Assembly: GCA_963576735.1 (NCBI GenBank)
Contig: OY755187.1
Span: 1,984,001 to 2,048,000 of the forward strand
Length of the DNA: 64,000 nucleotides
Reading direction: 5' to 3'
Source: Bedellia somnulentella
Taxonomy: Eukaryota > Arthropoda > Insecta > Lepidoptera > Bedelliidae
Shown here: positions 42,720 to 51,700 of the stretch, in pieces
How positions within the stretch are numbered: the stretch's first letter is position 1
Layout: each line of letters begins with the position of its first letter
Program-made: the position numbers and the translations under genes
The notes under the pieces: generated by a model
Databases searched by the model: none
The model's input: only the letters and a program-made list of their open reading frames with translations
What the model was told of the DNA's origin: nothing

Positions 42720-45700
42720 GGTTTGTATGTTCCTTATGGAAACAAAAACTACTCGACGGATTTTTACGAAACTTGGCACAATTATTCTTCATACTCCTGG
42801 GCAGGTTATAGTATACTTTTCAGCAGAAGGGGAATTTTGGGAAATTTTGGGAAAACGGGAGAAGTTACTCCATTTTTTTAGCTTCCGTCGCGTGTGCAGC
42901 CTTAATGCTTAAACTTACATAGAAATTGTGTATGACGGAAATATTCTTCATAAAATTGTCTAAAAAAATTTCCGCAACAATATATGTCTATCTTTTATGG
43001 TTGACTCACAATAACACGTGTAACTCCTGATAGCTTAGCAGTTCAGAACTTTCTGATTATATTTGTTAACTCTTACGTTTATAATACTCTCATTCATCCC
43101 TTATTTAAAAATGGTAACATTATCGCCTATTCAATAAAAAAAGAATCATAGAAATCGGTAGAGAAACACCGAAATTATACATGAGATAAGCCATCGCGCC
43201 CGTGAACAAAACCAAATCGTTACTAATTTACATATTACATACTAGATGGCGCCAGTAATTGCATCCTACATCACGTATTGATTTCTTTTTTAGATTGTTA
43301 TAAATACTTCATAGCGTTTTATTCCAAAATTTGCTAATAAACGGAAATACTGAACCGTTCATAAAAGCGCATTCAAAATCACCAAACTACACTGTTCAGG
43401 GAGTGCTATAAATTTAATAAATTGAAAACATTGCGCTAAATTTCACAATGCTTGAGCAGTGACTCAAGAAAGAAACCTAAGATATTTAAAAAACAACGCT
43501 ACCCGTGCGAAGCTGGGCCGATCCACTAGTATGACATAAAAATATTTGGAAAAGGTTGTGTACATGAATAGGATATATGTAAGTATAGTAGCGAAAGGGA
43601 TATATAGACGCAATGTGTCGTTGTTTATAGAATGAGAGTGGGATAGTCCATAAGAGAGTCCGATAGAGAGCGTTTTAAAAAAAAGGCGGGAAAGGTGGGC
43701 TCAAATTATAAATAGCTCTTATTGTTCTCTTTTATAAGAGAATAAATATGGCACCAACGTCAGCTGCCCTGCCCTAGAGTAAAATACCGTAAGACAATAC
43801 ACTATGAAAATAGCTATAATAAACTAATCAAGCTGTCCGTACATCTGTCAAAAGTCTTATTTTCCTAACGCCGTATGCAACACTACTTAGCGTGCCAGCT
43901 AGTGAGCTAATGTGGGGAGACCCGGCATTGGAGCTTGGAGTCCTGAGTTATCCCTAAGAAAACTGTGTCAGCCGAATGTACTATCTTTTCAATATTATAA
44001 TTATGTCGTTATCAACGCTCTTAACATTAGGTAATACACATTTAACGCATTTAGTTTTTTTGCCATTCAGTACGAGATGATTGGAAGCAAACCATGTTTG
44101 AATCTGTGAAACCGTGTTATTCACCTTGTCAATATTCTGATTATTTCTTTTAACGTCAAATACTAAGGAAGTATCATCAGCAAATAAAACAATATCGGAC
44201 ATTTTCTCGACCATGAACGGCAAATCACAAACCAAATCATAAACCAAAAATAAAAATGGGCCCAAAATAGAACCCTGCGGAACACCCATTTTTACATGAG
44301 TTCCAGGTGATATTGTATTATTGATTTGCACTTTCTGTATCCAATCTGAAAAGTAAGACTTTATAGTTCGTATAGTTTGTGGTTGATGTGAAGATAAATA
44401 ATAAGTCTTAACTCACTTGTAAATTCACATATATTACAGTCCACAATGATACACAACATACACAAAAGTTAGAAGGATAGTAAGAGAACAAGAAATAGAA
44501 TAATAACAGTATAAATGTGACCACGACACTCTTAAATAACGGTAATCGAAACAAGTAGTGATAGTGCGCGCAATGTCAAGGTCCCGACTGGTGAGCGAAG
44601 GCGCGCCGCGAAGAAATACACAACTACCCGGCGCTTGCACATTATTCTAGAGAAACACTAGCGTTGCTCGCATACTACGCGCTTCACCCGACTTTGGTCA
44701 TAAATATATTTAAATTAATTATTATTTTATTTTTATTAAGAAACGCGTTTATTTCAATTTGTAAGTGAATAAAATATTATAAACCAATAAAGGTGTGCGA
44801 ATTTAAATTGGAATATATAAATATAATACATATTAAATAAAGATGCACCTACAGTACTCCCCCTCAAAGACCGTCTCTACGGGCGATAAAAATCAGGGAA
44901 GCGTACGCGTCTTCCAGATCTTGTGGTCCGTGTGACAACTACAGGTTCTGTTGGTTGGGAGCTAAGGTTGGGATTTAATACGGGCTGTGAAGTTAGGGGC
45001 ACAGGGTCTGACAATATGTATGCTGGCTTTAACCTGTCAATGGATACTGTCATAGATTACCCCTTAACGTTGATTTTATAAAATTTTGGGTTTCTCCATA
45101 TGACTTCATGTGGCCCTGTGTAATTAGGTTGTAGAGCGTCACGTAGCGCGTCTTCCCTTAGGAATACGTGGCTAGAAGTGGCAAGTTCTTTAAAAATGAA
45201 AATTTTGTTTTGCAAACGATGGTGCTGTGTGGGGACAGGTCGAAGTTTGTCAACATATGACTTCAAGCGAGTGGAAAAGTCTGTAATGTCGTTGGTATAA
45301 TTTTTGACATTATCACCAAAGAATTCTCCCGGCAAGCGAAGTGGTTCACCGTATACTAACTCTGCTGACGATGCTTTCAAGTCCTCCTTGATTGCACTTC
45401 TTATACCGAGGAGAACGAATGGTAGCGATTCCGTCCATGCACTATTTTCGTGGCAAACAATAGCTGCTTTCAATTGTCTATGAAAACGCTCGACTAGGCC
45501 ATTGCATTGTGGGTGGTAGGCTGTAGTGCGACGGTGATAGAAACCTATGTATTTCGATAGCTGTTTAAAAAGAGCTGATTCAAATTGTCTCCCCTGATCT
45601 GTCACGATATCTGTAGGGCAACCAAATCTGGATACCCAGCCAGATATAAAAGCTTTAGCTACGGTGTCTGCTGTAATATCGAAAATGGGAATAACTTCCG

Positions 45701-48700
45701 CCCATCGCGTAAATCGGTCGACAGCTGTCAAACAATACCTATAATTATTAGAGGGTGGAAGTGGACCTATTATGTCTATATGAACATATTTGAATCGAGC
45801 TGAAGGTAAATTATGGGTACTAAATGGTGTGGAGACGTGTCTAGTAACTTTTGAGCGCTGACAAACCAAACATGCCTTGGACCATTCACGGCAGTCTTTG
45901 TTCATTGAAGGCCAAACGTAACGTTGCGCAACCAGCTTAGTAGTGGCATTACGACCGGGATGGCTTAGGGAATGGAGACTACTGCAAATTTGATGCCGAA
46001 GCTGTTTTGGTACAAATGGCCTGGCAATAGTTGTGCTGACATCACAGTAAATTTCAGCCTGACTGCCCGGTACTTTCATTTTAACCAAACGCAATGAAGA
46101 TGTAGACGTTAAGAGTTCAGCTAACTCTAAATCATTCTTTTGTAAGTCAGCTAAAACTTCTAGATCTACTGGTTTCTGTACTTCATCTATACGAGAAAGA
46201 GTATCAGCCACAACGTTATCTTTACCCGCGATATGCTGAATATCAGTAGAGAACTGCGAAATAAGATCTAAATGTCTATACTGACGAGGCGAGCAGTTAT
46301 TTTTTTTTTGATGGAAAGCATAACAAAGTGGCTTGTGGTCAGTATAGATCGTGAAGTGAGTTGCCTCCAACATATGCCTAAAAAATTTAATACTCTCGTA
46401 GATCGCTAATAATTCACGATCATATGGAGAATATTTAGTTTGGGAAGGGCTTAATTTTCTAGAAAAGAAAGCAAGGGGTTCCCAAATTCCATTCCAATAC
46501 TGCTGTAAGACCGCACCTATTGCTGTATCGGAAGCATCAGTGACAAGTCCTAATTTGGCTTCTGAATTGGGATGAGCTAAAAGAGCTGCATTGCATAGGC
46601 TATCTTTGCAATTTTGAAAAGCCTGCAACGAATCATTTTCAATAATGACAGGATGCGAAGCTTTTACACAACCGGTTAATAGTGCATTAAGAGGAGCTTG
46701 AATTTGAGCAGCTTTGGGTATGAACCTTCTGTAAAAGTTGAGCATTCCCAAAAATCTCCTCAGTTCCCTTACTGTTTTAGGGATCGGAAAATCGACTATA
46801 GCTTGAACTTTATTCTTGAGAGGCTTAGTGCCTTGCTCAGAAACGCTATATCCTAAAAATTTTACTTCCTTTGCACCAAAAACACATTTATTAATATTTA
46901 TTAATACACCGTAGTCTCTCATTCGAGAGAATATTTGATGCAGGTGCTGAATGTGCTCCTCCTCATTTCTGGAGAAGATTAAGAAGTCATCAAGGAATGG
47001 GTAGCAAAAAGTGAGATCGCGAGTCATTTCATCGACAAATCTTTGAAATGTTTGGCCAGCATTACGCAAACCAAACGTCATGAACGGGAATTCGTATAAG
47101 CCGAAGGGTGTGGTAATTGCTGTCTTCGGTATGTCTTCCTCATTGACGGGAATTTGGTTAAATGCTTTTACCATGTCAATCGTTGAAAATATTGTACATT
47201 GGGACAAACTTTGAGAAAAATCATGAAGATGCCGAATAGGATACCTGTCTGGAATGGTTCTAGAGTTAAGAAGTCTGTAGTCGCCACACGGACGCCAACC
47301 ATTATCCTTCTTCGATGCTAAATGAAGCGGTGATGCCCATGGGCTGTCGGATGGACGTGCAGTACCATTTGCCAACATTGCCTCAAATTCCTGTTTAGCT
47401 AACTTTAACTTATCTGGGGCTACCCTACGTGGAGAGCATACTACTGGGGGTCCTGGAGTGGTGCGTATATGGTGTTTAGTGTTATGTTTTATAACTTATT
47501 GAGTACCAGACGGTCGAGTGATTTCAGGATACTGTGATAGAATAAAATTGTACTTACAGTTAATATCACCAGTAGAAACCTTGACACTCAAAACTGAATT
47601 ACACGTTGCGGCACTCTGTGCAACAGAACTAACGTTTGTCATACCATCGATAAGTTTCTGGTGTGCGACATCTACAATTAATTTATAGTGGGACAGAAAA
47701 TCTACCCCTATAATTGGTTTCGTGACGTTTGCGATAACAAAACGCCACGGAAAGTCTCGACGTAGACCAAGATTTAATTTTAATTCTAAATAACCAAACG
47801 TATCGATAGTAGAACCGTTGGCAGCACTTAGTTGGTAATCGGTTTTACGACATTCTTTCACTAAATTTTTAGGGTACACGCAAATGTCACTTCCAGTATC
47901 GACTAAAAATTTCTGTTTAGAAACACGATCCAAGATGAAGAGACGACCAGTACGTTCCTTGCAATCGTTGGTCGTCATCACTGATTGCCGCTTTCGTTTC
48001 CCTGGTTGAAGTCGCACGGTGAGATGCACTTCTTTGCATGATTGCCAAACTTCATGTGGTACCAACAGGTTGGAAACTTTTTGTAGTTGGAGAAAGATCT
48101 TCGTGAGGACGATCGATTGCGCTCGTACTTTCCACGCCGGTCACGTGATCGTGAGCGATTATGTACTATTTCTGACAATGCGCTGACTTGTTTTGTCAGT
48201 TCTGAAACTTGTTTAGTCACCTCATCAATGGCTGATGATTTCTCCGCAACCGCAGCAACACGATGAGGTGATGATGGAGTTAGATCATGTACTCTATCCG
48301 CAAGTTCCGCTAATGCTTCCAATGCCAACGACGGTTGCGAAGCAATTATTGGCTGCATAGCCATTGGTAATCTGCTTACCCATATCGTCTTTAAAAAATC
48401 GTCGGGTACTTTTGGACCTGCGAGATGTTGGAGGTGTCTCAAGAATTGTGAAGGCTTCCTGTTTCCCAGTTCTTCGTGCATTAACAGTTGTTTAACATTA
48501 TTTTCACGTGAAACAGACAGACGTTTAATCAATTCAGATTTTAGTTTTATATAGTTGGGTGTTCCAATCAATATGTCTTCGACTTCTGCCACGTATTGAC
48601 GGTCGAGATTCCCCAATATGTGGTAAAACTTGTTCGTGTCATCTGTTACATTATATAATGCGAATTGGCACTCTACTTGGGCGAACCAAATCTCCGGTTT

Positions 48701-51700
48701 TTCAGGCCAAAACGGTGGAATTTTCAGACCTGCCGAACTCGAGGGTGAATCCATTTTTGTTTTGGATTTTGAGTGTCGACGTGGTTTAACGTTCACATTA
48801 ACTACTGATTGTGAAGAGTCACTGTCACTGTTGTTCTTATTCTCTGACATATCACGTCGGGGTCACCAATATAGTTCGTATAGTTTGTGGTTGATGTGAA
48901 GATAAATAATAAGTCTTAACTCACTTGTAAATTCACATATATTACAGTCCACAATGATACACAACATACACAAAAGTTAGAAGGATAGTAAGAGAACAAG
49001 AAATAGAATAATAACAGTATAAATGTGACCACGACACTCTTAAATAACGGTAATCGAAACAAGTAGTGATAGTGCGCGCAATGTCAAGGTCCCGACTGGT
49101 GAGCGAAGGCGCACCGCGAAGAAATACACAACTACCCGGCGCTTGCACATTATTCTAGAGAAACACTAGCGTTGCTCGCATACTACGCGCTTCACCCGAC
49201 TTTGGTCATAAATATATTTAAATTAATTATTATTTTATTTTTATTAAGAAACGCGTTTATTTCAATTTGTAAGTGAATAAAATATTATAAACCAATAAAG
49301 GTGTGCGAATTTAAATTGGAATATATAAATATAATACATATTAAATAAAGATGCACCTACAACTTTATTAATTGAAGTGCGTCACCTTGTATGCCATAAT
49401 TGATCATCTCATTTCATGATCTGTACAATCAAATGCCTTCGTAAGATCGCAAAACAAACCAATAGCATCATTTTTACGCTCCCACGAATCAAAAATGAGT
49501 TTCATTAAGGCAGCGCCTGTATCGGTGGTAGAGCAACCCTTTGTAAAGCCAAATTGTTTGTGAACAGAAACGAACCTCATTATTTTATCCAAGCTTGGTT
49601 GGGCTTTAACTGGCTGAATCACCTGATTACCCGAAAACATAAATGACTAAGCTGTTTAGAACTGCCTTGGAAATACCTTTCTTACCCGAAGGGTGTTATC
49701 AGAGGCAACTTAGGGTTTTAGTGCTGTTTGGATGATGTGCTGGACATCCAAAAGCGGCCACGCAATTCCTAATATTAAAGCTGTGCCGTTGGGGTTCACT
49801 GCAGAATTAATTCATGCTTCAGATAGCCCGTTAAACTTTCAGCCCTAGCACTTTAAAAGGTAAAAAAATATTATAAAAATACAAGTAGTTACAAGACCCA
49901 GCAGTCATAATTTGCTCACTCAGACTATTCAAGGTAGGCTCAGGACCGAGAGACCCTCAGTGGGTACATATAAAAGCCGTGATGATGTTAAACAACTGGG
50001 GTGGTAATATTAATATTATTTGTTGTAGCTGTATACTGTCTTAGAATAGCACTATACCCCATTCCTTCCTTTCGGTATTCGTAAGAAGTTATTGGTCATC
50101 AACAACATCCTTTATTTTACCATCATTTCCCCACTTAACTTTCAAAAGTTACTTCAATTCTAATTCTATAGCTCTCTCTTTTATTTTTGGCATTATTAAT
50201 CAGATATATATGTTTGTCTGCTTGTATGTCTATAGCCAAAGTAGAAGAGCAGTTGATCTACGCCTACTTCGCGGACAGTGAAGAGAACACGCACTCCAAA
50301 GTGGAAGAGACGTCGTGCTACCCGTCCTGCAACGACCTGCTGTACAACACGCAGGTGTACTACTCCGACCTCAAGGTGGAGTTTGATAAAAACGACGGGG
50401 ATGGCACTGAGATTAATGAGTTTGTATATACTTCTGATAATTTAGAGTATGCTCAAAATGGCGTCCGAAGTACGAAGAATAGAAGAGCATGTAAGAATAG
50501 ACTAAAGAATGTAGATGAACCTTCAAGAGGTTAGCCAGAATCGTAGGAGGTGGCGATCGATAGTCTCTGCCTACTCCAATGCGAACTAATGGCGCATATA
50601 TGTATGTATGTATTTACTTCTGAGTGCCTTTACACCGCTGCCTTTTGTTGTTTCTAACAATTGTGTTTTCAATAAACTGCAAAATAAAAAATGAAATGGA
50701 CACGGCAAACTTGTATTTCGTACCGAGCAATGTTCCCAGATGCGTATGGGAAAATGTAAAAAAACTTTAAAACTTTAAATTTAACTAAGAAAATCTCTAA
50801 TGTGCATAATTTATAAGATAAGGTGTTTTGAGACGAACATTTGCTTGCGTTTACAAAACTAGTTTCGGCTAGACCTAATAACCATTTTTGTCATAGTCAA
50901 AGCATTTCTTTTCATTCGTAGATACGAAACAACTCGCATTAATGTACATTTCTACGACGACATGTTCATCGGGCTCCATCGCCACGCGCAGTACGACTAC
51001 CATTATTTTGCAGGTTTGTATCACACTTTTACCATTTTTAAAAGCTATATTTTGCAATAACTTATTTAGCTGTGTAGTGCTGGCTTAGAATAGCACTACC
51101 CCACTTCTTCCCGTGGGTATTCGTAAGAGGCGGCTGGGTATTGGAGCTTTTTCAGTGATTTTTGGACCCATCACCAAAACATGTTTTTTTACAATCTTTT
51201 CCCCACTCTACTTCAAAATAGACTGAAGAATTTCTTATTCCAAAGCTCTGGCTATCTCTTCTAGGAATTTATAGCCGTGAGTATATTTATGTATATGTAT
51301 TCTTACTATCTTCTCCCTAATTAGCTTCCAAAACTGGCTGTGGAATTGTTAATTCTGAGGCTCTAGCTACCCCTTCGTTGGATTGGTAGCCGTGAGTATA
51401 TATGTATATTTGTTGTGCTCTCTAGTGTAATGTGCGCTTATCCGTGTTTGTGTGTTTATTCCACTATCTCCGTCCCCAACTACACCGATTTAGGCTAAAA
51501 ACATGAAGAAAAGTTTTAATTCGAATGAAAAATGTTGGGTTGGTTATGTTTGGGAAAATTTAGTTTTTAATTAAATTCATTTATTTATAATATTACAATA
51601 GCATTTATTTAGTCCGCGGCATAGCTTGTATCGCAAACGCTTAGACTTGTAAAAAAATCTTCGCATACATTTGCGGTTACAAAATTTCTTTAGCCGAAAA

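Larger units (their letters stand above)
44363..49361 (-). mobile_element. Ty3/gypsy LTR retrotransposon
   Basis: A bounded insertion of 4999 bases on the minus strand. LTRs are 491 bases each, with a 5-bp target duplication ACTTT at 44358-44362 and 49362-49366. A primer-binding site TGGTGACCCCGACGTGAT (48868-48851) starts 2 bases after the 5' LTR, and a purine tract (gagggggag) precedes the 3' LTR. Gag, protease, RT, RNase H and integrase are all recognisable; no envelope gene. Two in-frame stops break pro-pol. I noticed one difference between the LTRs (g/a at about 44612), so it is young. In intron 7 of the channel gene, antisense, inside an older LINE. Confidence 0.93.

Noticed and set aside
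43555..43881. A solo LTR starting TGTGTACATG with TATA and AATAAA-like motifs
   Set aside because: Most of the stretch is read on the minus strand as the continuation of the LINE RT remnant, and no target duplication is present.
50373..50423. Other donor sites for channel exon 8 (CAAG|gtggag, or TTT|gtatat)
   Set aside because: Both leave phase 0, which puts a stop early in exon 9; only the gtttgt donor after 50419 joins in frame.
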